Of a DNA stretch of 64,000 nt, positions 23,000 through 35,212 are shown one piece after another. This DNA comes from Odobenus rosmarus divergens (taxonomy: Eukaryota; Chordata; Mammalia; Carnivora; Odobenidae). A program made the position numbers and the translations under genes. Below the pieces are notes generated by a model that was not told the DNA's origin, did no database searches, and saw only the letters and a list, made by a program, of their open reading frames with translations. Positions within the stretch are counted from its first letter, which is position 1. Every line of letters begins with the position of its first letter. The stretch covers positions 4,736,745-4,800,744 of the forward strand of contig NW_004450480.1 of NCBI RefSeq assembly GCF_000321225.1. The letters are read 5' to 3'.

Positions 23000-23599
23000 G
23001 CCAAGTTAGAAATGTGGGACTCATTGGCACCTCTGTTTTTTGTTTGTTTTTAAACAGCTATCTTCATGTTTCATATCCTTTTTACTATTAAATCTTGTTT
23101 CCATGGGTTACATCTTTTTTCCCCCCTAGAGAAACCACCAGTCCAAACCTTATAACATCCTATCAGCTAGGACCATAAAGATTTTGTTAGCCTTCTGCCT
23201 CTGGGGGCCCTGGAATAATTTTCTCTGCCTTTTTGTTGATGATTCCCCAGACCTTGCTTGCAGAAACAAAAGTTTTCCAATAGTCCTGCACATGCCGTCC
23301 ATGGATTCAAGTGTTTCAGCAGATCTCCTGTAAGCTGTGATGAATTACTCGCAAAATTTTTGTAGTTTTAAGGTGTGCATCAAATCAACTGGTGGAGCAT
23401 CCAAAATGCAGACTCCTGGGCCTATTAAAACTTAATCTACAGAGCGCTAAGACCATATGAGGCATTTTATGAGCATAAAGAAAGACTGCCCTCTGAATTA
23501 TATTCTCCTACCCTTCTTTTTCTTCTGACACTTACTTTTCTTTCAGTATTTTACTTATCCTTGGCCTATTCTACCTTCAAGTAGAAGGGGTGAGAAAGT
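23000..23599. other. Mostly single-copy, possible MER5 trace
   Basis: Near 23395-23450, 'ccaaaatgcagactcctgggcc' recalls a MER5-type internal segment, too short to assign. Nothing else is recognised. Confidence 0.3.
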
Positions 23600-23820
23600 G
23601 GGAACTTTAACCAGACAGCCTTGGGCTTAATTCTCTCCATCTCTTTTGGTAGCTAGGCAATTTTGGATAAGTCACTATACCTGTGTGAGTCCCTCTTTCT
23701 TCATGGATTAAATGGAGATAGTTCCCTACCTCTTGGCATCATTATAAAGACCAAAGGAGACAAAATAGGTAAAGTACAGTGCCTGAAACATAGTAAGAAG
23801 TCCTCTACTACTACTACTTC
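23600..23820 (+). repeat. MIR SINE
   Basis: Sense MIR: 'gacagccttgggcttaattc', 'aattttggataagtcactatacctgtgtgagtccctctttcttcatggattaaatggagat', 'taaagtacagtgcctgaaacatagtaagaag'. Confidence 0.9.
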
Positions 23821-24064
23821 CTGTGGAGCTTTAGGTTGTGCTTAAGAAGAAAGCCAATGCACAGGAAAACAGAGTTGACAGATGGGAGGGCCACTCAATC
23901 TCTGATGACTTTGCTTGAGCACTTGGATCCAGCTGCGCCTGAAGCCATCACTCTTGTTGGACTTTTTATTTACTAGAGTGGATGGGTTCCCTCTTTGCTT
24001 TAAGCCAGCTGGAACTAGATGTTCATCATTTGCAAAAGAGAGGTCCTGACTTATGTAGGACCCA

Positions 24065-24340
24065 GACCTGCTCTGTATCAGTTTCATCTGACGAATATGG
24101 ATAAAATATTCAGCCCCTGGAGATTCTGATTTTGTTGCCTTGGGATAGGGCCAGGGCACATGTATTTTGGAGCACCCTAAATGAGTCAGACCTCACTAGC
24201 CTATTCATCACCTTTAGGAAACTGCTTCCTTCAATTTTGAGTTCCTTATTTGGCAGTCCCTACAGGACCTTGTAAGTTATCTTGCACACGGAAGGCCCAC
24301 TAGTCCATTAAATATTTGTTGAAATGAACACACATTCCAA
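24065..24340. mobile_element. MER5-type fragment and L2 3' end trace
   Basis: 24065-24185 carries 'cagcccctggagattctgattttgttgcc', as in MER5-like DNA elements. 24230-24340 ends with 'cattaaatatttgttgaaatgaa', as in an L2 3' terminus in plus orientation. Both are fragmentary. Confidence 0.45.
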
Positions 24341-25370
24341 GAACATGAGTAAGGAGAAAGGACAGATTGTCTCGATAGGCTGATTATATAAAGTTGGGAG
24401 GATAGTTAAAAAGAAACAGATTACTTCCAGAAATTTCTAGCATCTCAGGGTAGCTACCTCACTTGACTTAATTTCAGACAAATTAAAAATTCTATTCATT
24501 TTTCTCTTTCAAGCTTTAACTTTTGGGTTGTGACCAATTTATCACATGGCGTTGGACCTGTTTCCTGACAATTTAATATTGCGTTTTGGGTTTTTTTATT
24601 TGTTTCAAATTAAGACCTCTTTGCTACATATAAAGATTTCATGTTAGGGTTGCCCTTTATGATAAATTTTAGTTCAACTGAATTATTGTCTAATGGAAGT
24701 TTCAGTCTCATTCCAACCACATCAAGGACTTTCAGAGAAAAATAGTTTCATACATTCAGTATCCTGATAAATGGGGTGGGAATCCTCCTTTACTAAAGAC
24801 AGGCAGTAAAAGGTGCTACTGATGGAAGCATTACCCGCACACACTATCAAAGTGGGAGAGACATCAGAGCCCACCAGGCACAAAAGTTTGTTCCATTTAT
24901 TTAATGCACACGTTGGCAATTTCTCGCTCCTGGCCCCACAAATATTACAATGGCTTTTTTGGAAAAAATCCATCTGAAGGCCTGTCTGGATGGATTTTTA
25001 AGAGTTATAGGCTGGAGTCGACAATGTGACCACAGGAAAAGATTTATTACAAAGACTTTCAGTGGGAACCACCCATCATCGGCACTGGAAGAGAGTCTGA
25101 GAGATCATTTTTAAAAGCAGCATTGCCTTGATGGTTTGGATTATAAAGCTAAAGGAGATCAAAGATAACTAAATTCAAACCATTGGAATTAAATTAGAAC
25201 CTGGAAATTCACAAGCCAGAAAAAATATGCATGCAATCACATATTAGGGGTTCCTCTGATCAGATACACTATAATGTATCAGGGTGAGAGAAATCATCCC
25301 ATTTTTAACATCACAACAAGATCTGTAACCCCCTGGAGACATCCTTCTGTGTGATCACTGTCAACTACAA
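24341..25370. other. Single-copy sequence, nothing recognised
   Basis: No transposon or gene is recognised. An 83-codon minus-strand frame at 24722-24973 lacks known similarity. Confidence 0.35.
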
Positions 25371-25389
25371 CATCAAAGCTTAGGGGAAA

Positions 25390-25580
25390 GGGGCGCCTGG
25401 TGGTCAGTCGTTAAGCATCTGCCTTGGGCTCAGGTCATGGTCCCAGGGTCCTGGGATCGAGCCCCACATCAGGCTCTCTGCTTGGCGGGAAGCCTGCCTC
25501 TCCCTCTCCCCCTGCTTGTGTTCCCTCTCTCGCTGTGTCTCTGTCAGATAAATAAAATCTTAAAAAAAAAAAAAAAAAAA
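25390..25580 (+). mobile_element. Young-looking CAN SINE with long A tail and perfect 15-bp duplication
   Basis: Head GGGGCGCCTGGTGGTCAG (one G lost in the A-box region and one other deletion), B-box-like GGGATCGAGCCCC and a pure A tail of about 19. The duplication AAAGCTTAGGGGAAA at 25375-25389 and 25579-25593 is perfect. A long homopolymer tail and an identical duplication suggest a recent insertion. Confidence 0.97.
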
Positions 25581-25593
25581 AGCTTAGGGGAAA

Positions 25594-26369
25594 AGGAGAT
25601 GCTGAGGATCTCCAGTAGGGAGAAAATACCCCATTCCTCCTGCTAAAGTGACACTTCTTTTTAGATGGAAGAAAATTTTGGCATCACATAGCCCAGAGAT
25701 CCTTCACCTTGATTTTACGGATCTGCTGTGTGGAGAAGGGGGATCAGTGGTTAAAGCTCACAGCATCACTGGAAACTGAAACATGTAAGATACATTTTGC
25801 ATCTGAGTGTATATGAGATTTTGTTAGGCAGAAGCATTGAGAAAGATCAAGAGTTAACAATTTTCTCTCACTTAACCCATTTTATAGAGGGGAGTGCTAA
25901 GGACTACATGAACATGCTCAACATCACCCAGCAAGTAACTTGCAGAACTGTCTTGGGGTTATGGGTGACAGATGGGAACCTGTTTGCGAACGTGAGCCTG
26001 AGGGGATGGGATACTGTACAATGAACTTAGCCCACAGCTCTGCGTATTTCACCTGCAGTGTTTTCTTCATTATGAAAAATCACGAACATCCCTCTGGCTT
26101 CTCAGAAACTGCAAGCTATGGGGTAAGACGGAGCCCACATTTCACTGGCGTGTGCCCACCAATTTGACCCAGTCCCTCCCACTTTCTACCATCATATGCT
26201 CAGCTGCTTCACTTATTTACCCTGCCCTGCCTGGTCGCCGGGAACAATTAAGTTCATGGTTTTGGATGCCAAGAGTTCTGGCACCTGCTGAGTCCCTTGG
26301 AAGGTTTACAAAACTCTTTTGGATCTGGTTCCGTGTCAGTCAGGATGGTTGTGGGTTGTTTTTTTCTTT
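25594..26369. other. Single-copy sequence, nothing recognised
   Basis: A weak MIR-like stretch ('cccattttatagaggggagtgctaagg') lies near 25877. No gene is recognised. Confidence 0.35.
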
Positions 26370-26690
26370 TTACTTTTAATAATAGCCCAAACACAACAGC
26401 TTAGAATAACAAACGTTTAATGCTTGCTCATGTTCCTTGTCCATCAGTGTTGGGACAGGAGCTCTGCCATTACAGTCATTCGCGGAGCCAAACCAACAAA
26501 CAGCTACCAACCCAAACATTCTGAGCAAGAGAGAGTTCTGGGCGGTCCCACACTGACAATGCTTTGGCCTGAAAGAGACGCCAGTGCTCACAGCTCATTG
26601 GTCAGCATGAGTCACGTGGCCCCACCCAACCTCAAGGGGGCAGGGAAGTGTCCTCCTACAGTGTGTGCAGCAGGCAGAGGCTGAGGAATA
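26370..26690 (-). mobile_element. MaLR-like LTR remnant
   Basis: 'acacaacagcttagaataacaaacgtttaatgcttgctcatg' reads as the reverse of a MaLR-type LTR 3' end (the 'aacttagtggcttaaaacaacaaacatttatt' motif). It continues to 'cccacccaacctcaagggggcagggaagtg'. The family is not fixed. Confidence 0.5.
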
Positions 26691-26884
26691 TTGAGGGAGC
26701 CCCACTGGTTCCTTCTGTTAGCTTAGTTGTGAAAACCTACCCTGGGTCGTGAGCAGTGGCTAGATTGCTGTGAGATTCCTGTGACAGCCTTTCTAGAGTG
26801 ACAAAGAGCTCTGTGCGTGAGGAACACATAAGGCGCAAAGTGCTATGCGAGGTTCAGGGTGTCCCTATCGAGATAGTTGTCAAG

Positions 26885-27070
26885 CGCTTGTCCTGGATTC
26901 AGTTCCTGGGATTTCTTACTGTGCACCCCTAGGGAAGTGTGCTGTATATCTGAGCCTCCGTTTCCTCAGCTTGAAGAAAGAATAGCCTCCTACACGTTTG
27001 TGAAGATGATTACATTCAGTGAACTTAGTTAAATGTGTCCAGTCCAATGTCCCCATCAATGGTAGCTGCA
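26885..27070 (+). repeat. MIR SINE
   Basis: Sense order: 'gtcctggattcagttcctgg', 'gcctccgtttcctcagcttgaagaaagaatag', 'tttgtgaagatgattacattcagtgaac'. Confidence 0.75.
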
Positions 27071-27079
27071 ATTTTTGGA

Positions 27080-27230
27080 GGTGGTACCTTAGTAGTTAGA
27101 GGAGAATGGGCTTATAAGTAGCTGTGTGACTTTGCTAGTCACCAACCCTGAGACTCAGTTTCCTCACCTTGAAAATGGGAACTCACTGTGCTATGTATGA
27201 AAAGTCCCTGGTGCAAATTAAGCACTCAAG
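27080..27230 (+). repeat. MIR SINE, adjacent second copy
   Basis: 'agaatgggcttataagtagctgtgtgactttgctagtcaccaaccctgagactcagtttcctcaccttgaaaatggga' is a good sense MIR core. It sits directly after another MIR in the same orientation, and a SINE lies in its 3' flank. Confidence 0.88.
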
Positions 27231-27245
27231 AAATATCGTATTTCA

Positions 27246-27434
27246 GGGGCACCTGAGTGGCTCAGTCGTTAAGCATCTGCCTTCGGCTCAGGTCCTGATC
27301 CCGGGGTCCTGGGATCGAGCCCCGCATCGGGCTCCCTGCTCTGCGGGAAGCCTGCTTCTCCCTCTCCCACTCCCCATGCTTGTGTTCCTTCTCTCACTGT
27401 CTCTCTCTGTCAAATAAATAAAATCTTAAAAAAA
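27246..27434 (+). mobile_element. Young-looking CAN SINE
   Basis: Head GGGGCACCTGAGTGGCTCAG, near-consensus 'cttcggctcaggtcctgatcc' and GGGATCGAGCCCCGC. The duplication (AATATCGTATTTCA at 27232-27245, AATACGGTATTTCA at 27435-27448) has two differences. It landed at the 3' end of the MIR at 27080-27230. Confidence 0.95.
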
Positions 27435-27448
27435 AATACGGTATTTCA

Positions 27449-28110
27449 GTATTTAAAAAGTATTCTTACATGGATTAACGTGCAGATGCCCCAATTCTTT
27501 CATTTCTTAAAAAACAAAAACAAAAAAAACCCCGCTAACCATAATTCTTGCCCTGCTGACTAATATCACTATCACTTGATTTGAGCTTGTTTTTGGCATA
27601 AAATGTTCTTATGTTTCGACCTTCTTGGATATGAACCACTCCCTGGCTGGGGCTCCAGGCCTCCTTGGTGTTTCCTGTTGAGGCTGAACCCCATTCCAAG
27701 CACCGGGCAGCCATGCTGATCTTGGATCCGCGTGGTACATTCCTGCAGCCATCAGAAGCTGACAGTGTGGGCCAGGGAGCAGCCGCCACTTCCCGGTGCT
27801 GTTAAGCAGCTCAGGCAACATTACGGGAACCCTTAGTCTTACCTACCTCAAGTCTCCTCTAAGAACCAGAGAACAAATTGACTTCAGGAAATCACGCAGG
27901 TACTTTCTCTCTCTTTCTCTTTCTCTCTTTCTTTTTGACCACAGATCTTGTGACTCTCCTGGACAAGCATAGGGAGAATATAAGATACTTGACATAGGCA
28001 AAGAAAAAAAAATCACGAAATCCAAAGAGGGTTATCTGTACCCCAAATCTGAAACCCAGTTCCCTAAATGTCTGTCTTCAGGAAAGACACTGAAGGACAA
28101 GAAAGCAAGT
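27449..28110. other. Single-copy sequence with a pyrimidine tract
   Basis: A CT-rich (TTTCTC)n-like tract lies at 27903-27935. No gene is recognised. Confidence 0.35.
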
Positions 28111-28114
28111 CTTT

Positions 28115-28270
28115 TGGGAGACGATTAAGTGCTTTATTATTTTATTTAATCCTGCAGACACTGTCCTGTGAGGTGGTTCTACTTGTTTCTCTGTGGCTCA
28201 GAGAAGTTAAACAACTGTCCAAGGTCACACAGGACATAAGGCAGATCTCAAATTTAAACCACACCCAAAA
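28115..28270 (-). repeat. MIR SINE
   Basis: Reversed MIR: 'taagtgctttattattttatttaatcctgcagacac', 'gtggctcagagaagttaaacaactgtccaaggtcacacagg'. Confidence 0.85.
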
Positions 28271-28344
28271 CTAGCTCTACCCTAGCATGCCATTTCTCCT
28301 GCCAGCAAAAAGTTAGCTGCAAAACGTTAGTTTTAGAGTTAATG

Positions 28345-28445
28345 TCAAAATGTGGCCCAGAGAGGTTAAGAAGTTTCCCAAGAGATGCCATAATTTGCTG
28401 AAGATCTCACAGCTGCTTAATGGAGAAAATGGGCTCGAAATCTTG
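28345..28445 (-). repeat. MIR fragment
   Basis: 'gtggcccagagaggttaagaagtttcccaagagatgcc' and 'ctcacagctgcttaatgg' in reversed MIR order, with a duplicated-looking centre. Confidence 0.55.
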
Positions 28446-29960
28446 TGTTCTTTCCTGGATTCTATATAGCTTCCCAAACCAGGCTGATGCTTGGTTCTAA
28501 TGCCAACTCCTTGGGCTCCTTCAGATTTTCCCAATCACCAGGAATCTGAGGGACTCACTCAGGAATCTCCCCAACTTGCTTTGGCACTAAAAGACTTATT
28601 TCATACAAACACCAAGCCTGGCCAGCTTCTGCTGGTTTTGGAGTAAGGAGCTGGGGTGGAGATCTGCGCTACCACCTCTCCATGGGGACCCCATCACACT
28701 GCTCCAACGCTGCCAAGTGGACCCACATACTGAACCCCTCTGCCAGCCAAAAATCATTTGAATTTTTCATCTGCCTTTTAGTAGCACTGTTCCACTCCCG
28801 AGCTCTGACTGATACTAGGTAGGACATCAGCCCTGCCCAGGCAAGCCTCTTCAAGCCAACTGGAAGTGAGCAACCCTGGCTTCTGGGCCAGGGGGAGAGA
28901 GATGAGGTCAGCACACCAGATTTCAGCACCCAGATTTCTTTACAGAGAAAGGAAGGGTGAACTTTTTAAAGGGACGCTCTCAAGGGTCCCCCAAAGATCC
29001 TGGCTCTCCCCCTGCCTTGAGCATGTCAGAGTCCTTCTGCATCAAGCTGGCTGAGGCTCTGGGGGCTTTTATGAAGGGGCAGAGCTATTTTCCTACATGT
29101 CAGAGTCCTTCTGCACCAAGCTGGCTGAGGCTCTGAGGGCTTTTACGAAGGGACAGAGCCATTTTCCTACAGGAATTTGGTTTGGACCTGTCATGGGATC
29201 CAAAGCAGACCTGACATTTTAAACCCCAGCTGGTTTTCAACTAAAGTTCTTGTGGGTGGGAGTGGGGTAGAGACACAAACCAGTAGCTCTTGGTGTAAAT
29301 GCATAGCTGGTAGAATACAAGATTCCACAGGGCCCTGGATATGTCTTGGGTCAAGCCTCTTTAAGTTTTCCAAGACTCCAAATGGAATCCTCTGGAACTT
29401 TAATTTTATAGACTGAACTTTTAAGTTAGCAAGTGTAGACAGCATAATTTCATCATTCAAAAAAGAGATGGTGGGGGTGAGGAGAGGAGGGTGCTGGGAG
29501 GTGACAGGATTCTCCTTGACTCTCGATAGTTCCTTCCTGTGCAGGACGTGTAGTTGGCAGAAAAAGTTCTGGCCCCTCTGCTGCTTGACTGCCTTTACTC
29601 CGGGGAGGTGGAGGGACTTATCTGATTGGCAAGTTGGGGAAGGAAAAACTAGATCTTCCTTTTTGTGTTTTAAGGTGTGAACCGGTCAGGAGAAATGTGA
29701 GTTCTTCCCAGCCCCCCCCCTCCCCCACCGCTGTACATCTCAGCTGGTAGCACCACCTGGGCTGTTTGTGTTCATCTACTTGGCGGAGGGTGGCAGGGTA
29801 GGAGTGCCTAATTCCACCGCATGAACCCCCATCTCCCATCCTAGCCTTTGCCTGCCATTGAAGTTATAGTTGGATTTTCCAACCTGCAACTCTTTTGCCT
29901 TATTTCTTTATTTGTTCAGAATCTGGGTGGGGAAGGGGGTGACATTTATTAGGTCCCTAT
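28446..29960. other. Single-copy, moderately GC-rich sequence holding a 74-bp tandem duplication
   Basis: No transposon and no recognised gene. C runs at about 29710-29726 and the duplication at 29022-29169 are the main structures. Confidence 0.4.
29022..29169. repeat. 74-bp tandem duplication
   Basis: Units 29022-29095 and 29096-29169 both start CATGTCAGAGTCCTTCTGCA and end with TTTTCCTA. They differ at about five positions, all transitions, with no indel. Confidence 0.95.
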
Positions 29961-30428
29961 GATGGTTAATTTTAATGTGCCAACTTGGCTAGGCTAGGTT
30001 ACTCAGTTGTTTTGTTTTGTTTTCCCAGCAACAGTCTACAGGTTGCTGTCAAAAAATTTTTAGAAGCGATTAACATTTAAATCAGTTGACTTAAGTAAAG
30101 CAGAGCAGCCTCCATAATGTGGGTGGGCCTCATCTAATCAGCTGCAGTCCATAAGAGCAAAGGCTAAATTTCCCAGATGAAGCGATTGTGCCTCAAGACA
30201 ACAACATGGAAACCTGTCCAAAGTTTCCAGCCTTCAGACTCAAGACTACATCAAATCTTAATCTCCAGGCTGCTAGCTTGCCCTACGGATTTAATGCTTG
30301 TTAGTACCCACAAATGTGTGACCCAAGCCCTTAAAATAATTCTCTCTCTATTCCTGATTTCTGTCTATGCCTCTCTCTCGCTCTATTGTGCCTGATTATT
30401 CTGTTCCTCTGGAGAACTTTAATACAGT
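29961..30428 (+). mobile_element. ERVL-type (MLT2) solo LTR
   Basis: Begins TGATGGTTAATTTTAATGTG and 'ccaacttggctaggctagg', has 'gattaacatttaaatcagttgac', 'tgggtgggcctcatctaatcagctg' and 'ccttcagactcaagactacatc', and ends 'ctctggagaactttaataca'. This matches the order of MLT2 LTRs. No internal ERVL sequence flanks it, so it is a solo LTR. Confidence 0.88.
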
Positions 30429-30474
30429 CCCCCTAAAACCTCAGCAAATAATCACAGTGGCTGACGTCACTAAG

Positions 30475-30660
30475 CCTCAATCTCACAATTACTTGCAAGG
30501 TAGGCAACTGCATTTTTCCCATTAAAAAAAATGGGGAAACTGAGGCTTGGGCAGTTAAGTAATTTGCTCAAGGCCATGCAACTAGAAAGTGGAAGAGATG
30601 CAGTATTTGAATTCACATTTTCCCGAAACAAGTAGCTGGTATTCTTAATCATTATACCAC
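30475..30660 (-). repeat. MIR SINE
   Basis: Reversed MIR core: 'atggggaaactgaggcttgggcagttaagtaatttgctcaaggccatgcaactagaaagtgg', then 'attcttaatcattataccac'. Confidence 0.92.
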
Positions 30661-33600
30661 ACCAGGCAAGAAAGGTATACTCCACGTTATGATACGGTAC
30701 AGAATTAAGGTGAAGTTGGGTATACTCATTTGATCATGACCAAGTGAGGCAAATCTGTGTCCATTAATCCTCTTGTAGTGAGTGCTTCTATTTCGAGGCT
30801 CTTTGCTTCAGCGCTGGATGAACTAATCCCATGTTAAGGTGATACTAAGAGCCCAGCAGCTGTTCCTCTGGCCAGACTCCTTGGTGCTTTGCAGGGCCTG
30901 GCTTGGCATGTGATGTGTGTTCTGAGTGTTCCTGCTCTTTTTGTTCCTCTGATATTCACCATAATGAATAACTCTCAAGGCTGGCTATGGAGACCACACA
31001 TACTTTTTTTTTTTTCCTAGTTATATCTAAAACTGGCTATTATAAAAACTTCCAATATTAGCAACAAAAACAGCATGAAGAAATAAAAGTATCTTCATAG
31101 ATAAAATTCACCTTTGAGGATATATTCCTATGTTCATCTACTCATGCATTTATACAATAGTCATCTGGAAAGATATGCTGTGAATTTATTCTGTGCATGT
31201 ATTTTATTTTATTCATTCATTTATTCAAGGTTAATTATGGAATTCTGACTACAAGCTCTTTTTAAGGGGCGCTCTCCCAAATTTCTCTTTTTTTTCGTAC
31301 ATAAACTAGTGGCCTCACAACATGCCCACAATGACAATAAAGGACCTCCCCTCTACTCAGATTTTCCATATCCACCTTGTGAAAATGATCTAACTTCGTT
31401 CTCCTCTCTCAGAGCCTCGCTCTCTACTTTCCATAATGAGACTTAGTTTGATAAACTAATATAGAGAAATAGATGACTGGATACTGAATGGCATATCAGT
31501 TATTCGGTCTAGGTAACATATATTTTAAAAGAAAGATCTTTTGGAAGCACACTGTCTCCATTCAGAAGGAGTGGCTTTCATGGCAGACATTTCCGTTTGT
31601 ATCTTATGGGTGGTTTTGGTCAGAGGAGCTTTGTCAAGTCCTGTCAAATCTCATGACCTGTGTTGAGGACAAAACCACCACTTTATAAGAAGCGGGCAAA
31701 ATGTCGTCTTGTGTGACATCATTTGACTTGTAACTGGGATGATTTTATCACAAAAATAAAAAAGAACCAAGTAACTACAGGCATTAAGAAAATCATTTGT
31801 TAAATATTTATAGAAGATCTAAGATATGGTTAAAAGACACCAACAGGTTTCTTCAAAGGATCTCCTCTCCAGTTTCATGAAAATTTTACTTGACAGACTG
31901 AAGCTACCTAATCAATATCTACTCTCTTTGTATTTTTTAGTGGCTGAACCACCATTTTTGGTTAGGGGGGCAAAAAGACCGGATTCTCATCTTGTCAGTA
32001 GTGTGTTTAACCAGTTAGCCAGTAACGTGTTTCTCGTAGGAAGTTTCTTCAAGGACAGAGGACCCAACTGGGAGGTGTTCATCTTTTGCTTCCCCCTCTT
32101 CCTCAAGCCTGGGAAGCAAATATAAAGGCTGGAACACCAAGAGCTATTTCTGAACATGGAGTAACACTGGGAAATGAAGCCACATAATAGCATTGCAGAG
32201 CATAAAAATAGGAGAAACTTGGTGAGTAGGGAGTTATCCTGTCAGTATTGGACTATCTACTTCTAGAATTCTTTGATGTAATATATAAATTCCCACCTCA
32301 TTTCAACTACTCTTCATGTGTTTGTGTTCTGTGTAGCTATAAATGTAACTAAAACATCCCTCGGGTTATTATTAGAATCTGTTAATGGTATTATTCCAAT
32401 AATGTTTCATTAATGGAAACAACCTGGGATCTTGAGTTTATTCACAGGTGACTCTTCCAGTCAGTTCGTGTGAGCAGCAACTGAATTCTTTGAACTTTCG
32501 AGTCCTGGGTCAGTTCTTTTGTTTTGAACCTAGATCCTCAATTTTCATTGTTGTAGGACCGTTGCTATTCATGGATTGTCCAACACATTTTTAAAGAAGT
32601 CATTGTCCAGAGAATGTAACTTTCATTTTAAGTGAAAAGCCACTTCCTCCTCCCCCTTCCTCCTTGTCTCCCCTCTGAGTTGCAGTACAATTATGCCTGG
32701 TGTAATTCATTGAAATCCACCCCCCTCCCCCCCCCCCCCCGTTTTCTAAACCATATCTGTCTCCGAGAGTTTAACGCCTGTAAAACGTTTGTTCTCTCAC
32801 TTGTCCCAATCAGGAACTGAATAAGAAGACATTTTGACATCTTGGAAAGAATGAGGGTTTCTGAACTTAAGCTGATCTGTTAAACCAGTTAGTTGAGCAA
32901 GGCCGGATGAGCCCTCAGGAAGAATCATGAAAACTAAATTAAACTGAACACAAAAAGCAATTTGCCAGCAACGAACCTAATTCACAATTTGCCTCCTCCG
33001 GAGAAGAGTATTCTGCCTTGGCCACATGCCAATGAGAGCTCTGTGTGATAATCTATAGGATTGCACAATTCCTCTTAGGACAGTTATGAAAGGAAAAATA
33101 ACATTTGTTCTGCCAAAGTATGTGGACTTGCTGACATTTGCTGAAATACAGATATCATCTCGGCAAAAAGTGAACAGGATGTTACCCTTAAGGTGCTTCA
33201 GAGAGCAAGTATGTTACAGATCTTTTCCACACATACATAAGGCAGCTTGAATTTCTGGTAATTGTGAGGGCTTGACTCTTGCAACTATTTCCAACAGACC
33301 CCTGGTGACTTTTGGGCTTTGTGAAGATCATTCCTGTGATATACTCAACCTGGTGAGAAATTGTTCTTTGTGATTTTCAGTAATGTTTGTCTATTTCTCC
33401 TCCGGTTGGAATGGTGACTTTAAGGGCGATTGAATCTGGAGTTGTTGGTGCAGAGGGGAGTCAGCACACTTTAAATCAAGTGTACCTGTCATATGAATTG
33501 CCTGACTCTAGACTGAACAGAAGAAACATGCTGGGAAAGGATGGCGGAAAAGGTGTCATATACTTTCTAACCATGAAGAGAAAATGGGGGAGGGGGAGAT

Positions 33601-34454
33601 TTTTAAATAATGGATATTATCACCAATTCATATAGGACACTTTCATGGAAAAAGGCTCCAGGAATGGATTTGTGGAGGGCAAAACAGAAGAAATCTGACA
33701 GCTAATGGCAAATCCAGATAGTCCTGCTTAGATGCTGTGCTGTATTTTAGCTATTCCTAGGCATTTCACTGTTAAAAGATTCAAATCCAAAGTAGGCTTA
33801 GAGGTATGAAAAGGAACTGGTTTCAGGCTAACCATACAGTAGAAATTGAGTATAATCCAAGTTAAGCATAGACAAAAAGTACTATGTATAGGGTAAAAGC
33901 ATTTCAGGATGAAATATGGTGAGTAGCTCAGAAGAAGAAAATATAAGCAGTAATGGACAAATTGTTCAGTAACAGAGTCAAAAAGAACTTGGCCAACAGT
34001 CATCAAAGTATTAGAGGATCAGAAAACAATCCATAGACCTAGGAGATGTGTTTCAGGAATATCTATCCATATGTATATGGAAACTTGTTAAGACTACAAC
34101 TGCAGAAGATTTCATGTTGACACAGATTGGATGTGATAACTTCAGATTCACTTTTAAAATTATTTTATACACTAGTAAATAAAAATGCAGCTTCGACTGA
34201 TTTGCAATGTTGCAAGGAAACCAGCAGCCATCTCTGATACAGCAAGTAGGGCCTGAAGATCGTCTAAAGCTGCGAGCAGAGTCAGGTGAAAGCTAAGAAA
34301 CTAATAGGAAATTAATAAGTGAAAATGTCAAGTTAGAAAGGGCCTTTGATCCTGCACTGTTGTAAAATGTTACAGTTCAACTGGAATGTTGCATTTATAC
34401 AGTACAGCTTGGTTAAGGTGGCGTGCTTAATGAAAGATACAGTTATCATTGACT
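30661..34454. other. Long single-copy stretch, nothing recognised
   Basis: About 3.8 kb with no clear transposon apart from short L2- or MIR-like traces (near 31200). A C-rich run lies at about 32719-32742 and a T run at about 31006. No gene is supported. Confidence 0.35.
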
Positions 34455-34620
34455 CAAATCCAATTTAATTCCCGTCAATAAATACAAAGACGGTGCTCAC
34501 TGTATGCTAGGTACTGTACTGGTTGCCATGAAGCCAAAGATGAGTAAGTTAAAGCATCTGCCTCTAAAAATTTATGGTTCACTGAAAGACACAAGGGAGA
34601 CAGAAGACAGAAGCAAGAAG
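34455..34620 (-). mobile_element. L2 3' end fragment
   Basis: 'caataaatacaaagacggtgctcactgtatgctaggtactgtactgg' is a reversed L2 3' end, followed by diverged 3' UTR. Confidence 0.65.
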
Positions 34621-34683
34621 CAGGAAACGGATGCGATAGAATGTATGTAATGAGACATATACAATTCCATATACATGTACAAG

Positions 34684-34722
34684 ATACAGAGAGATTATTA
34701 CAATATTACAATATTACAAAGG
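34684..34722. repeat. Short ATTACAAT-type tandem repeat
   Basis: 'ATTATTACAATATTACAATATTACAA' contains three near-identical units of about 9 bp. Confidence 0.8.
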
Positions 34723-35027
34723 AAGGAGGAGCACTGTTCAGTGGGCATGGCTTTTTCTCAGGGCGGTACAAGGTGAGAAAAATGCCAAGTTTTAGGAAGA
34801 AATTTCCACCTTAGCTTTGTGAAGATGAAGAGCAGCAAGTCAGAGACATTTAAAGATGGAGAACAAGAAAATAATTTGGAACCACTGATGTAAATAAATG
34901 TTTGCTCTTTTCAAAGAAGGGAGTGAGAGCGAGATCATCCATTAGTATCTCACCCAGACCCAGGATCCAAATCTAGAATTTGATCGCTCTGATTAACGTT
35001 TTGAGTTGGCATAATCATCTCATTTGC

Positions 35028-35212
35028 TTTTTTTTTTTTTTTTTGAACAGAGACTGACATACGGAGAGAGAGAACACAAGCAGGGGGAGTGGGAGAGGGA
35101 GAAGCAGGCTTCCCGCCGAGCAGGGAGCCTGATGCGGGGCTCGATCCCAGGACCCTGGGATCATGACCTGAGCCGAAGGCAGATGCCCAACAACTGAGCC
35201 ACCGAGGCACCC
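35028..35212 (-). mobile_element. CAN SINE
   Basis: The reverse complement gives head GGGGTGCCTCGGTGGCTCAG, B-box-like GGGATCGAGCCCC and an A tail of about 16 (T run at 35028-35044). Flanks CTCATTTGC (35019) and CTCATTCAC (35213) resemble a diverged duplication. The AATAAA-rich 3' end is shortened. Confidence 0.95.

Noticed and set aside
29961..30428. Start of a provirus at the MLT2-like LTR
   Set aside because: No primer-binding site or internal ERVL sequence on either side; it is a solo LTR.
31826..32125. 99-codon plus-strand frame
   Set aside because: Unique sequence but no motif, signal peptide logic or transcript structure to support a gene.
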